64,000 nucleotides of DNA, from contig NZ_JAGJEC010000006.1 of assembly GCF_018100785.1 (NCBI RefSeq), positions 1 through 64,000 on the forward strand, read 5' to 3'. Below, in pieces: positions 53,555-63,063 of this stretch. Origin of the DNA: Maribacter sp. MMG018. Lineage in GTDB: Bacteria > Bacteroidota > Bacteroidia > Flavobacteriales > Flavobacteriaceae. Under the pieces are notes generated by a model. It was not told where the DNA came from, did no database searches, and was given only the letters and a program-made list of their open reading frames with translations. Both the position numbers and the translations under genes were made by a program. Position 1 is the first letter of the stretch; each line of letters begins with the position of its first letter.

Positions 53555-56101
53555 ATGCAACAATCAGAAAGATTAGAGGAGTTTAAAAAGTCTGTACAGA
53601 ATAAGTTCAATGTATACAATAGTCTATTTCTTAATTTACCTTATAGACACATTGAAAATGTTGGTATGTTGATTCCTCTGTTAATGGATCAATCTCAGAA
53701 GCGACTTAAAGAGGGGTTGAACCCAAAAGAGATTTTAGAGGAGTTTTTTGAAAAATACGCGGATCTAAAATCTGAGGAAGAGAGAATAGACTTTATGTTT
53801 CGCATCATTCAGTACGTAGAGAGACAGGTGGTTTTGTACGATAGTGTAGAAGATGCGGCTTTTCCTAAATTACATAGACATACAAGTTCTTTGTCTCTTA
53901 GAGATTATTTTCAGTTGGTTGAAAGAAACGGTACTTGGGAGAATATAGGTGATAAACTTAATAATTTTAGTGCTAGAATAGTGCTTACGGCACACCCGAC
54001 ACAATTTTATACACCTGCCGTTCTAGATATAATTACGAATCTTAGAACGCTTATTTTAGAAGATAGGATAGACGAAATAGATGTGGCCTTGCAACAACTG
54101 GGGCTTACATCGTTGATCAATGCAAAAAAACCAACTCCGTTAGATGAGGCAAAAAATATTATATACACCTTACGGCATGTATATTATGATGCCATAGGAG
54201 ATTTATATGCCTATATAAAAGGGAGTGCGGGATCATGGAATTTTGAGAACCACGATATTGTGAAATTAGGTTTTTGGCCAGGAGGAGATAGGGACGGAAA
54301 CCCTTTTGTTACAGCCAAAATTACTAAAGACGTAATGAACGAGCTTCGGCTAACGTTGATGAAATGCTATTATAACGATTTAAAACGCTTACAGTATAAG
54401 CTTACTTTCAAAGATGTTCAAGAGCCCTTGAATAAACTGAGAAGCAATCTATATACGGCGATGTTCGATAGCTCAAAAGATGTAGGTTATGATGATATCA
54501 TAAATCCTTTGCTTCAAATAAGGGAGGCTTTGGTAAATAAATACCATAACCTTTATTTAAAGGATTTGGATAAATTTATCGATAAGGTAAAAATATTTAA
54601 AACCCATTTTGCAACCATTGATATTAGGCAAGACCATAGCATTCATACTAAAGTGATGAATGAAGTGCTAAAGAAAAAGGGATTTGTAAAAGAGAACGTT
54701 CAAGAATTATCGGAAGAAGAACTGATTGAGATTTTAATACATGAGAATTTTGAACTGGCTCCAGAAGATTTTGAAGAGGATATAGTAAAAGATACTATTG
54801 TCAACATTTCTCAATTGCCCGTAATACAGAAAAAGAACGGGGAAGAAGGTTGTAATAGGTATATTATTAGTAATTCCGAGGATATATACAGTATTCTATT
54901 TGTATATGCATTGTTTAGATGGTGCGGTTGGGGCGATAAAAAAATAACCTTTGATATTGTTCCTTTGTTCGAGACGATGAACGGAATGGAAAATGCCGAA
55001 GCAACCATGCAGCAACTTTTTGATCTAGAGGTGTACAGACAACATCTTGCCGCTCGCGGAAACAAACAAACAATAATGTTGGGCTTCTCGGACGGTACCA
55101 AAGATGGAGGGTATCTTAAGGCGAATTGGTCTATATTAAAAACTAAGGAAACACTCTCAGATGTTTGTAACAAGAATGGTATTTCTGCTATTTTCTTTGA
55201 TGGTAGGGGAGGTCCACCAGCAAGGGGTGGAGGAAAAACACACCGTTTTTATGCGGCCCAGACCAGTAAAGTGGCCAATAATGAAATTCAGTTGACCATT
55301 CAAGGGCAGACCATTACCAGTACGTACGGAACAAAAGAACAGTTTATTTATAATAGCGAACAGTTGTTGACGGCTGGCCTATCCAATACCATATTAGGTA
55401 AGGAAATTACAATTTCTGAAGAATCAAGAAAACTTATAGAAGAACTGTCCGAACTCAGTTTTGCCAAATACGATGCCTTAAAACATCATGATAAGTTTAT
55501 GCCGTACTTGGAGAATATGAGTACCTTAAAATATTATACCAAGGCAAATATTGGAAGTAGACCGGGCAAACGTGGTAACAAGGCGAAATTGGAGTTGACA
55601 GACCTAAGGGCAATATCTTTCGTTGGTTCTTGGAGCCAGTTAAAACAGAATGTTCCGGGGTACTTTGGTATCGGTTCTGCGCTAAAGAAATGGGATGATG
55701 AAGGAAGATTCGCGGAAGCCAAAAAATTGTATGACGAAGTACCATTTTTTCAGGCCTTGATGATGAACAGTATGATGAGTCTTTCTAAATGTTATTTTGA
55801 GCTGACCAGCTATATGAAAGAGGACAAGGAGTATGGTGAATTTTGGGATATTCTATATGATGAGTACAAACTTTCTAAAAAGATGTTGTTGAAACTTTCA
55901 GGTATGGAGATTCTTATGGAGAAAGAAGCCATTTCGAGAGAGTCTATCAAAATTAGGGAAAATATTGTTTTGCCATTATTGGTGATACAGCAATATGCCT
56001 TGCAAAAAATTGGTAATGGCTCTCCACATAAAGAGCTCTATGAGAAAATTGTTACACGATCCCTGTATGGTAACATTAATGCAAGTAGAAACTCTGCATA
56101 G
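53555..56101 (+). CDS. ppc: Phosphoenolpyruvate carboxylase
   Basis: An 848-residue anaplerotic enzyme making oxaloacetate from PEP and bicarbonate. The catalytic histidine is H147 in LTAHPTQ. WPGGDRDGNPFVT, the FDGRGG loop (D549-R551 region, then PPARGGGKTHRF) and RPGKRG are all intact. The length and the C-terminal region, ending YGNINASRNSA, fit the bacterial family, somewhat shorter than the E. coli enzyme. The final helix lacks the QNTG end of the E. coli enzyme. Control may involve the dyads at 53482-53505 and 53541-53554. It is convergent with the M20 peptidase gene. Confidence 0.95.
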   Translation: MQQSERLEEFKKSVQNKFNVYNSLFLNLPYRHIENVGMLIPLLMDQSQKRLKEGLNPKEILEEFFEKYADLKSEEERIDFMFRIIQYVERQVVLYDSVEDAAFPKLHRHTSSLSLRDYFQLVERNGTWENIGDKLNNFSARIVLTAHPTQFYTPAVLDIITNLRTLILEDRIDEIDVALQQLGLTSLINAKKPTPLDEAKNIIYTLRHVYYDAIGDLYAYIKGSAGSWNFENHDIVKLGFWPGGDRDGNPFVTAKITKDVMNELRLTLMKCYYNDLKRLQYKLTFKDVQEPLNKLRSNLYTAMFDSSKDVGYDDIINPLLQIREALVNKYHNLYLKDLDKFIDKVKIFKTHFATIDIRQDHSIHTKVMNEVLKKKGFVKENVQELSEEELIEILIHENFELAPEDFEEDIVKDTIVNISQLPVIQKKNGEEGCNRYIISNSEDIYSILFVYALFRWCGWGDKKITFDIVPLFETMNGMENAEATMQQLFDLEVYRQHLAARGNKQTIMLGFSDGTKDGGYLKANWSILKTKETLSDVCNKNGISAIFFDGRGGPPARGGGKTHRFYAAQTSKVANNEIQLTIQGQTITSTYGTKEQFIYNSEQLLTAGLSNTILGKEITISEESRKLIEELSELSFAKYDALKHHDKFMPYLENMSTLKYYTKANIGSRPGKRGNKAKLELTDLRAISFVGSWSQLKQNVPGYFGIGSALKKWDDEGRFAEAKKLYDEVPFFQALMMNSMMSLSKCYFELTSYMKEDKEYGEFWDILYDEYKLSKKMLLKLSGMEILMEKEAISRESIKIRENIVLPLLVIQQYALQKIGNGSPHKELYEKIVTRSLYGNINASRNSA

Positions 56102-56122
56102 TCTTACATTCTTATAATAAAA

Positions 56123-56158
56123 AAAAGACCCGGGCTTTTATAATAGCTCGGGTCTTTT
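56123..56158 (+). terminator. Terminator after ppc
   Basis: Arms 56123-56136 (AAAAGACCCGGGCT) and 56145-56158 pair over 14 positions with one G-T wobble, loop of 8, flanked by A- and T-runs. It can act in both directions for the convergent M20 gene, though that gene ends 92 bases away. Confidence 0.85.
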
Positions 56159-56249
56159 GTGTTATACCTTAAGTTCTAATATGGTTGATGAAATATATTG
56201 TTTGTTGATTCAAGGTTTTTGTAGCCTTCTGTAAAAAGGTGTTATCTTA

Positions 56250-57752
56250 TTATTCGGTAGGGGCGGTACTCAGAATTTCATAAAAAACTTGAATACCATA
56301 GGCTATTTGTCCGATTCGTATATTTTCATTTGGGCTGTGCTGATTGTTGTCGGCATTTACAAGAGGAACGAGAAACGCGGGAATCTTAAGCTCGTTTACA
56401 AAAGGGGCTATAGGCACGGTACCTCCCATGGTTCTGATCTGCACCACTTCTTCGTTGAACTTGTTTTTAAGGGTATTAACTATAAAATTGCCGTATGGGT
56501 TGTTGAGGTCGGTTCTAAAAGCATCTGTTACGGATCCTTCTTTTATCATGACAATTTTGTCGTGTGCCAGTCTTTGGTCTTTGGTAGGCTCTGTTTCCGT
56601 AATAAAGAAACCTTGTTTTTTAATATGTTCTTTTACAAGTGATTTTAGCCTGTTTCCGTCGGATTCCGGTACCAATCTCATGTCCAATTCTGCTGTAGCT
56701 GTAGCGGGAACAATGGTTCTGGCCTGTTCTCCGATCCATCCTGAACCTAGTCCGCGCAAGTTTAAACTTGGAAACTGCAAGGCCTCTTGGTAAAAACTAC
56801 CGACTTTGTCGGCAGACTTAAATTGTAACCTGTCGGCAATTTCTTGGTCGTTGTCCGGCACACTTTTTAATATGTTCTGGGTAGTCTCGTCCATGCTGAT
56901 ACCATCATAGTAACCTGGTATCAAAACTCGCCCATCATCATCTTTGAGAGTGTCCAGTAATTTTGCGAGCTCAAAACCGGGGTTCGGGGCAAAATTGCCA
57001 TAGTGTCCGCTATGTTGAGGTTTTATGGGGCCAAAAGTAGTTAGAGACATGGTAGTGATGCCTCGGCAACCATAGACTACCGTAGGCATTCCAGAGCTAT
57101 GTACCGGACCATCGTTGATAATCAAAAAATCGGCCATTAACAATTCTCTGTATTGTTTTACCGCTTTTGGTAATGGTTTGCTGCTTTTTTCTTCTTCACT
57201 ATCAAGAATGACCTTAATGTTGAAAGGAATATCGACATGGTCCTTTTTTAATAGGTCCATAGCGTTTAAGAACATTACAATAGGGCCCTTGTCGTCTGAT
57301 GTAGACCTGCCAAATAAACGCCAATCATAGTCAATGTCATCGTTTAGGTCGGCAAAGGATTCGTTTTTCCAGCCATCACCATTTTTAGATTTTAATGCTA
57401 TTTCATATGGGTTTCTTTGTTCCCACTTGGCCGGATCTACCGACTGACCGTCCAGATGCATATAAAAAAGAATGGTAGGTTTGTTGTCATCCATAGGGAG
57501 TGCAGCGAAAAACAACGGGAGGTTTTCCGTTTCCAGTATGCTTGTATTAAATCCCCTTTGGTCAAATTTATTTCGCAGCCAAATAATATTGGCATCTATG
57601 TCATCGGCGTTTGTAGCATCGTTGGGTATTGCTACAAAATCTTTTAATTCGTCGATACTATGCCTTACTTGAGATTTTAGGGTGGTTGAATCTTGAGAAG
57701 ATGCGGTATGGTTAACGGCAAACAATACTAATAGGAAGTATAATTTTTTCAT
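56250..57752 (-). CDS. M20-family metallopeptidase, secreted
   Basis: 500 residues. A signal peptide (about 1-19, ending TASSQ) shows export. The zinc site has H99 in YMHLDGQSVDP and the conserved Asp in RSTSDDKGPIV (near residue 150). The Glu pair is in ILDSEEEKSSKP (about 190-201). A lid/dimerisation domain follows (about 235-395) and the closing His of the second metal site is in NQHSPNE. It is an M20 dipeptidase/carboxypeptidase type for uptake of peptide-derived amino acids (inference). The ATG is preceded by the TAGAATA-N10-TATTCTA dyad shared with ppc. Confidence 0.92.
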   Translation of the reverse strand: MKKLYFLLVLFAVNHTASSQDSTTLKSQVRHSIDELKDFVAIPNDATNADDIDANIIWLRNKFDQRGFNTSILETENLPLFFAALPMDDNKPTILFYMHLDGQSVDPAKWEQRNPYEIALKSKNGDGWKNESFADLNDDIDYDWRLFGRSTSDDKGPIVMFLNAMDLLKKDHVDIPFNIKVILDSEEEKSSKPLPKAVKQYRELLMADFLIINDGPVHSSGMPTVVYGCRGITTMSLTTFGPIKPQHSGHYGNFAPNPGFELAKLLDTLKDDDGRVLIPGYYDGISMDETTQNILKSVPDNDQEIADRLQFKSADKVGSFYQEALQFPSLNLRGLGSGWIGEQARTIVPATATAELDMRLVPESDGNRLKSLVKEHIKKQGFFITETEPTKDQRLAHDKIVMIKEGSVTDAFRTDLNNPYGNFIVNTLKNKFNEEVVQIRTMGGTVPIAPFVNELKIPAFLVPLVNADNNQHSPNENIRIGQIAYGIQVFYEILSTAPTE

Positions 57753-57764
57753 GGAATAAAATAG

Positions 57765-57788
57765 TAGAATATTTAGAAAAGTATTCTA
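57765..57788. promoter_or_regulatory. Dyad TAGAATA-N10-TATTCTA upstream of the M20 peptidase gene
   Basis: TAGAATA (57765-57771), a 10-base spacer and TATTCTA (57782-57788), 12 bases before the ATG at 57752. Arms and spacing are identical to the ppc dyad at 53482-53505. Confidence 0.55.
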
Positions 57789-57816
57789 TTAATATGAGTT
57801 CTACAAGGCAATAGCG

Positions 57817-58032
57817 TTAATTTTTAAAAAGATTGAGTGCAATCTTTCGCAGTAGGAGAACAAATGGAAATCCGTGTAGAAGTACATCGAACCAATCCAT
57901 AAATTTCATGCCATTGGCACCCCCGGCGATCCATTTGATCTTGCCCCATAAATGAGGTTCGGGAAAAAATGGTGCCAAGCCTAAAGTAAGGCAAAGTAAA
58001 ATAATTAGTTTCCAGTTGTTTATAAAGTCCAT
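57817..58032 (-). CDS. Small two-helix membrane protein at the end of the trp operon
   Basis: A 71-residue protein starting one base after the trpA stop on the same strand. Two membrane helices are likely (about 8-25, LIILLCLTLGLAPFF, and about 46-62, VLLHGFPFVLLL), with PEPHLWGKIKWIAGGANGMKFMDWFD between. I recall the same layout in other flavobacteria, so it appears conserved, but I know no function. It is the last gene of the trp operon as seen here. A link with tryptophan transport or signalling would be only a guess. Confidence 0.75.
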   Translation of the reverse strand: MDFINNWKLIILLCLTLGLAPFFPEPHLWGKIKWIAGGANGMKFMDWFDVLLHGFPFVLLLRKIALNLFKN

Positions 58033-58033
58033 A

Positions 58034-58798
58034 TTATCGTATCGATTTTATAAAAGATTCAATATTGTCCGTTCCGTTAGCGGTAAGATGCTTAATAAAA
58101 GCGGAGCCTATGATGGCACCTTTAGCGGTTTTGGTAGCTTGGACAAAGGTTTTTTTGTCTTTGATTCCGAAACCGACTATTTGTGGATGTTTTAGGTTAA
58201 GTGATGCAATGCGCTTAAAATAGCTTTCCTGTTCCTTGCCAAAACCTGATTTAGAACCTGTAACACTTGCAGAACTGACCATATATATAAATCCGTTAGA
58301 AGCGGCATCTATTTTTTTGATGCGATCCTCACTGGTTTGCGGTGTAATCAAGAATACGTTGGTCAGTCCATACTTTTTAAAAATAGCTTCGTATTGTTCT
58401 TGGTAAACATTCAAGGGTAAATCGGGAATTATTAATCCGTCTATTCCTATTTCTTGACATTTTTTACAAAATTCCTCGACACCAAATTGTAACATGGGGT
58501 TGAAATATCCCATAATTATAAGGGGAATTGAAACCGTTTTTCTGATGTCCTGTAACTGCTCGAACAGAATTTCTGTGGTCATCCCATTTTTAAGTGCGGT
58601 TGTAGAACTATCCTGTATGGTAGGGCCGTCGGCCAAAGGGTCGCTAAAAGGGAGCCCTATCTCTATCATGTCTACACCACTGTTTTCTAAATCTTGAATA
58701 ATCTTAACGGTGTCGTTCAAGTGCGGGTATCCTGCGGTAAAATAGATGGATAGTAGTTTTTTGTCCGAATTTAGTTTTGTATGTATTCTATTGTTCAT
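58034..58798 (-). CDS. trpA: Tryptophan synthase alpha subunit
   Basis: 254 residues, TIM barrel. Cleaves indole-3-glycerol phosphate to indole and glyceraldehyde-3-phosphate. The catalytic residues E47 in DMIEIGLPFSDP and D57 in LADGP are present. The phosphate-binding VGFGIKDKKT and the ITPQTSEDRIK loop follow. Its start lies 3 bases after the trpB stop, and the 71-residue membrane protein follows one base after. Confidence 0.96.
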   Translation of the reverse strand: MNNRIHTKLNSDKKLLSIYFTAGYPHLNDTVKIIQDLENSGVDMIEIGLPFSDPLADGPTIQDSSTTALKNGMTTEILFEQLQDIRKTVSIPLIIMGYFNPMLQFGVEEFCKKCQEIGIDGLIIPDLPLNVYQEQYEAIFKKYGLTNVFLITPQTSEDRIKKIDAASNGFIYMVSSASVTGSKSGFGKEQESYFKRIASLNLKHPQIVGFGIKDKKTFVQATKTAKGAIIGSAFIKHLTANGTDNIESFIKSIR

Positions 58799-58801
58799 TG
58801 C

Positions 58802-59986
58802 TTAGGCTAACTTAAAATAGTCAATATATGTCTGTAAATCTTTATCGCCACGACCAGATAGGCTAATTACCAAGATATCGTCCGGGTCAAATTTTTTGTG
58901 TTTAAAAATAGCTAGGGCATGTGATGATTCTATGGCCGGAATAATACCTTCCAATTTTGAAAGTTCTAAACCGGACTCCATGGCTTCATCGTCCGTTGCC
59001 GAATAAAACTCGGCCCTGCCAGATTTGTATAAATGTGAGTGCATTGGTCCTACTCCCGGGTAGTCGAGACCTGCGGATATGGAATAGGGCTCGGTAATTT
59101 GGCCGTCGTTCGTCTGCATCAACATTGTTTTGCAGCCATGTATAATTCCTACTTTTCCTAAAGCCGAGGTGGCTGCACTTTCTCCTGAGTTGACGCCTTT
59201 TCCTGCGGCTTCTACCGCAATAATACCTACTTCTGTATTATCTAAGAAATGGTAATAGGTACCGGCGGCATTGCTGCCTCCACCAATACAGGCTATAACA
59301 TAATCAGGGTTCTCTCTTCCTTCCTTTTCTTTTAACTGCCATTTTATCTCTTCGGAAATAATAGATTGAAAACGGGTAACCATATCAGGGTAGGGGTGAG
59401 GTCCAATGGCCGAGCCGATAATATAATGGGTGTCTACAGGATTGTTGATCCAGTCTCTAATAGCTTCGTTTGTGGCATCTTTAAGGGTTCTACTACCCGA
59501 AAGTGCGGGTCTTACTTCGGCACCCAACATTTTCATGCGTGCCACATTGGGTGCTTGTCTGGCAATATCTACCTCTCCCATATATACCACACATTCAATA
59601 CCTGTTAGTGCACATACCGTAGCTGTGGCTACACCGTGTTGACCAGCCCCGGTTTCGGCAATGATTCGGGTTTTTCCCAAGCGTTTGGCCATTAATATCT
59701 GTCCAATGGTATTGTTTACCTTATGCGCACCGGTATGGTTCAGGTCTTCTCTTTTTAAATATATTTTCGCCCCATGTTTATCAGAAAGGCGCTTGGCATA
59801 ATATAAGGGAGAAGGGCGACCTACATAGTCTTTCAATAATTGATGGAATTCTTTCTGAAAAGATTCCTCGTACATGATTTCTATATATTTTTGCCGTAGT
59901 TCCTCTACGTTCGGATATAACATTTCAGGTATAAATGCCCCTCCAAACTCACCATAATATCCTTTTTCGTCTACATGATATTTCAT
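58802..59986 (-). CDS. trpB: Tryptophan synthase beta subunit
   Basis: A 394-residue PLP enzyme condensing indole with serine. The PLP lysine is K89 in [10 protein letters not shown], and E-T-G-A-G-Q-H follows about 23 residues later (AETGAGQHG). The phosphate-binding glycine loop [10 protein letters not shown] is near 235-244, and the C-terminal LSGRGDKD is typical. It is the TrpB1 type that pairs with TrpA. It follows trpF by 43 bases, and the trp operon order here is E-G-D-C-F-B-A. Confidence 0.96.
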   Translation of the reverse strand: MKYHVDEKGYYGEFGGAFIPEMLYPNVEELRQKYIEIMYEESFQKEFHQLLKDYVGRPSPLYYAKRLSDKHGAKIYLKREDLNHTGAHKVNNTIGQILMAKRLGKTRIIAETGAGQHGVATATVCALTGIECVVYMGEVDIARQAPNVARMKMLGAEVRPALSGSRTLKDATNEAIRDWINNPVDTHYIIGSAIGPHPYPDMVTRFQSIISEEIKWQLKEKEGRENPDYVIACIGGGSNAAGTYYHFLDNTEVGIIAVEAAGKGVNSGESAATSALGKVGIIHGCKTMLMQTNDGQITEPYSISAGLDYPGVGPMHSHLYKSGRAEFYSATDDEAMESGLELSKLEGIIPAIESSHALAIFKHKKFDPDDILVISLSGRGDKDLQTYIDYFKLA

Positions 59987-60029
59987 AATACTTTTACTTA
60001 GTAATGTATATTAATTCTCATATTGGGTG

Positions 60030-60656
60030 CTATATGTTCAATATGGATTTGAATTCTTTTAATTTCTCTATATTCTTTAGGCCAGGCTTATCCTCAAATT
60101 TACTGTTAACATCGAGGGCATGACAATATTTGGATTCTGGTCTGTTCAGAAATGATTTAATATCCGCTACATGTTCCAAGCCTATTCCTCCACTTAAAAA
60201 ATAGGGCTTTTGCGATGGGTAATCTTTTAACAGCTTCCAATCAAAGGTATATCCATTTCCTCCGGGCAGTTTGCCTTTGGTGTCAAATAAATAAAAATCG
60301 CACACGTCTTCATAGGGTTCCAATGTAGAAAAGTCGAATTGATCATTGACGGAAAATACTTTGATGACCGCTACGGTTTCATTGGAAAGTTCTTTTCTTA
60401 GTTGGGCACAGTATTCTGGAGTTTCCTTACCATGTAGTTGAATACCGCTTAAAGTATGGCTTTTTACTTTTTCAAGAACGTCTTTTATCGGTGCATCTAC
60501 GAAAACACCGAATTTTTCTATTGCCGAAAGTTTGCCCGTTAGAGAACCTTGGTAGTAACGGGAAGAAGGCTCCCAAAATATAAACCCCATATAGTCGGGT
60601 TGCAATTCTGCAACTTCTTGAGGGTTATATTTCATGCCACAAATCTTTAGTTTCAT
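60030..60656 (-). CDS. trpF: Phosphoribosylanthranilate isomerase
   Basis: A 208-residue TIM barrel making the Amadori product CdRP from phosphoribosylanthranilate. The catalytic Cys is in KICGMK at the N-terminus, and the general-acid Asp in DTKGKLPGGNGYTFDW near 135-150. The C-terminal ALDVNSKFEDKPGLKN is the phosphate-binding loop. The start overlaps the trpC stop by 4 bases, so translation is coupled, but trpF is separate from trpC, unlike the fused enzyme of E. coli. Confidence 0.95.
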   Translation of the reverse strand: MKLKICGMKYNPQEVAELQPDYMGFIFWEPSSRYYQGSLTGKLSAIEKFGVFVDAPIKDVLEKVKSHTLSGIQLHGKETPEYCAQLRKELSNETVAVIKVFSVNDQFDFSTLEPYEDVCDFYLFDTKGKLPGGNGYTFDWKLLKDYPSQKPYFLSGGIGLEHVADIKSFLNRPESKYCHALDVNSKFEDKPGLKNIEKLKEFKSILNI

Positions 60657-61435
60657 GATAGTTCTTGAATAAATTTTGATGCACTTAGTCCAGGGTTTTC
60701 CGTTTTCATAAAATTTTCCCCTATTAAAAAACCTTGAAAATCGTATTCTCGCAAAGTTTTAATTGCGTCAATGGAACTGATGCCACTTTCAGATACTTTT
60801 ACGAACTCGTCGGGAATTAAGCCCGACAGTTTTTTGCTGACATCGAGGCTTACCTCAAAAGTTTTAAGATTTCGGTTGTTTACTCCCAACATGTCCAAGC
60901 TGGGCATAACTGATTTGTTCAATTCTTCCTCGTTATGTACTTCTAGCAGTACGTCCAATCCCAAGCTTTTGGCCAATTCCGAGAAAGTTTTAATTTCAGG
61001 CCTTGTCAATACAGCGGCAATTAATAAGATAACATCGGCGCCATATGCCTTGGCCTCGATTATTTGATATTCATCGATAATGAACTCTTTTCGTAATAAT
61101 GGCATTTCTACCGTGGCCCTTGCCAATAACAGGTCTTCGATGGATCCACCAAAGTATTTAATATCCGTTAGAACACTCATACCACATACACCTGCTTTTT
61201 GGTAACCTTTCGCTACTTGGCCAACATTGGTATTTTGGTTGATGGTGTCTTTTGAGGGAGAGCGCCTTTTGTGTTCTGCAATAATACCGGTAGAACTTTG
61301 TTTTAGTGCTTTTGATAAGGATTTTCCTTTTCTGTCGAAAAGTACAGAACGCTCTAATTGTGTAGTAGGAATTACGGCTTTTTTTAAAGCTACCTCTTTA
61401 TACTTATCGGCAATTATTTTGTCCAGGATATTCAT
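60653..61435 (-). CDS. trpC: Indole-3-glycerol-phosphate synthase
   Basis: A 260-residue TIM barrel closing the indole ring of CdRP. The family markers are EHKRRSPSKD (about 53-62, with the catalytic Lys), GMSVLTDIKYFGGSIEDL, LLRKEFIIDEYQIIEAKAYGAD (in part) with the second Lys, LLEVHNEEEL, GVNNRNL and VSESGIS. The stop/start overlaps on both sides (4 bases with trpD and trpF) show coupled translation. Confidence 0.96.
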   Translation of the reverse strand: MNILDKIIADKYKEVALKKAVIPTTQLERSVLFDRKGKSLSKALKQSSTGIIAEHKRRSPSKDTINQNTNVGQVAKGYQKAGVCGMSVLTDIKYFGGSIEDLLLARATVEMPLLRKEFIIDEYQIIEAKAYGADVILLIAAVLTRPEIKTFSELAKSLGLDVLLEVHNEEELNKSVMPSLDMLGVNNRNLKTFEVSLDVSKKLSGLIPDEFVKVSESGISSIDAIKTLREYDFQGFLIGENFMKTENPGLSASKFIQELS

Positions 61436-62427
61436 GACGCACTGATAGATTGTAATTTTTTTAAAGCCTCTAAACCTTTACCGCTTCTAAGCGATTCCAT
61501 GGCCTGCTCAAAACCTTCTTTTGGTGAAATATTTTTAACGGTACTAATGGCAACCCCCGCATTGGCACAAACTACGTTATTTTGAGCTTCGGTTCCCTTA
61601 CCATGCAATACATCCATAAAAATATGAGCGGATTCTTCAATGCTTTCACCGCCTTTTATTTCTTGGGCGGTAATGGTATCTATGCCAAAATCTGAAGGTT
61701 TTAGCATTGTTTCCGTACCATTGGATATGGTTTTGGTATCACCGGTAAGACTGATCTCATCATATCCGTCCAGGGCATGTAATACCGTAAAGTTTTTGTC
61801 GGTGTTTTGATATAGGTACCCATACATCCTGGCCAGTTCTAGGCTAAAAACACCCACCATCTGGTTCTTTGGAAAGGCGGGGTTAACCATGGGGCCCAAC
61901 ATGTTAAAAAATGTTTTTACCGCTAATTCTTTTCTGATGGGTGCTACGTTTTTCATGGCAGGATGAAATAGAGGGGCGTGTAAAACACAGATTCCTGCGT
62001 CCTCAATAGATTTTTTTAAGAAATCGGAATCGTTGCTGAATTTAATTCCCAAGAACTCCATTACATTGCTACTACCACATTTTGAGGAAACTCCGTAATT
62101 GCCATGTTTGGTAACGTGTACACCTGCGCCGGCAGTTACAAAAGATGCCAAAGTAGAAATGTTAAAGGTGTCTTTGCCATCACCACCGGTACCGCATAAA
62201 TCTATAGGATTATAGTCAGATAGGTCAACGGCGAGGCACAGATCTAAAAGGGCGTCCCTAAACCCTTCCAATTCTTCAATGGTGACACTACGCATCATAT
62301 ATACTGTTAAGAATGCCGCAATTTGACTGGTGTTGTAGTCGCCCTTGGCAATGTTTACCAAAACCTGTTTGGCATCCTCTTTTTCCAGTATTTCGTGATT
62401 GATCAGTTTATTTAAAGTTTCTTTCAT
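61432..62427 (-). CDS. trpD: Anthranilate phosphoribosyltransferase
   Basis: 331 residues. Transfers phosphoribose from PRPP to anthranilate. The glycine-rich PRPP site is GTGGDGKDTFNIST (about 81-94), with KHGNYGVSSKCGSSNVME following, where KHGN is the anthranilate-binding loop. The Mg2+-binding D-E pair is in LDGYDEISLTG. It is not fused to TrpG, which is a separate gene 56 bases upstream. The start of trpC overlaps its stop by 4 bases. Confidence 0.95.
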   Translation of the reverse strand: MKETLNKLINHEILEKEDAKQVLVNIAKGDYNTSQIAAFLTVYMMRSVTIEELEGFRDALLDLCLAVDLSDYNPIDLCGTGGDGKDTFNISTLASFVTAGAGVHVTKHGNYGVSSKCGSSNVMEFLGIKFSNDSDFLKKSIEDAGICVLHAPLFHPAMKNVAPIRKELAVKTFFNMLGPMVNPAFPKNQMVGVFSLELARMYGYLYQNTDKNFTVLHALDGYDEISLTGDTKTISNGTETMLKPSDFGIDTITAQEIKGGESIEESAHIFMDVLHGKGTEAQNNVVCANAGVAISTVKNISPKEGFEQAMESLRSGKGLEALKKLQSISAS

Positions 62428-62483
62428 TTTACTAAAGATTGTGATAATGGGTAATTAAAGGCGAACGATTGATACCTTGTGAA

Positions 62484-63062
62484 TTATTTTTTTGGGCCAT
62501 GATCGATCCAATTCTTTAACATTTGTTTTCCCTGTGGTGTTAACACCGATTCTGGGTGAAATTGGACCGCCCTAACATCGAAATCCTTATGTTTTATAGA
62601 CATTATTTGTCCGTTTTTGTCCAAAGAAGTCGCTTCTAGGCAATCCGGTAGTTTTGGGTCTACTACCCACGAATGGTAACGGCCGATTTCTATTTCTTTA
62701 GGCATTCCTTCAAAAATATAATCTTGCTGTACTATATCTATTTTCGAGGAAACACCGTGGTAGACTTCGTCCAAATTTACCAAGCTGCCCCCAAAAACTT
62801 CGGCAATGGCCTGTTGCCCGAGGCAAACACCTAAAATTCTTTTAGAGGAAGCGTATTTTTTTATAATAGGTTTTAATAGGCCTGCCTCATCGGGAATACC
62901 AGGCCCGGGCGAGAGAACTATTTCGGCGTAATCATCTACTTCTTCAATACTTAGCTGGTCGTTACGCTTTACCACAACTTCGCAATTAAGATCCTCTAGA
63001 TAGTGCACTAGGTTGTATGTGAAACTATCATAATTGTCTATCATTAATATCTTTCTTCCCAT
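62484..63062 (-). CDS. trpG: Anthranilate synthase glutamine amidotransferase component
   Basis: A 192-residue class I glutamine amidotransferase supplying ammonia to TrpE. The nucleophile is C80 in GVCLGQQAIAE, with the oxyanion region SPGPGIPDEAG at 51-61 and the catalytic His-Glu in VQFHPESVLT near 167-176. It starts one base after the trpE stop. Some flavobacterial homologues double as PabA; here the trp context supports anthranilate synthase. Confidence 0.95.
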   Translation of the reverse strand: MGRKILMIDNYDSFTYNLVHYLEDLNCEVVVKRNDQLSIEEVDDYAEIVLSPGPGIPDEAGLLKPIIKKYASSKRILGVCLGQQAIAEVFGGSLVNLDEVYHGVSSKIDIVQQDYIFEGMPKEIEIGRYHSWVVDPKLPDCLEATSLDKNGQIMSIKHKDFDVRAVQFHPESVLTPQGKQMLKNWIDHGPKK

Positions 63063-63063
63063 G

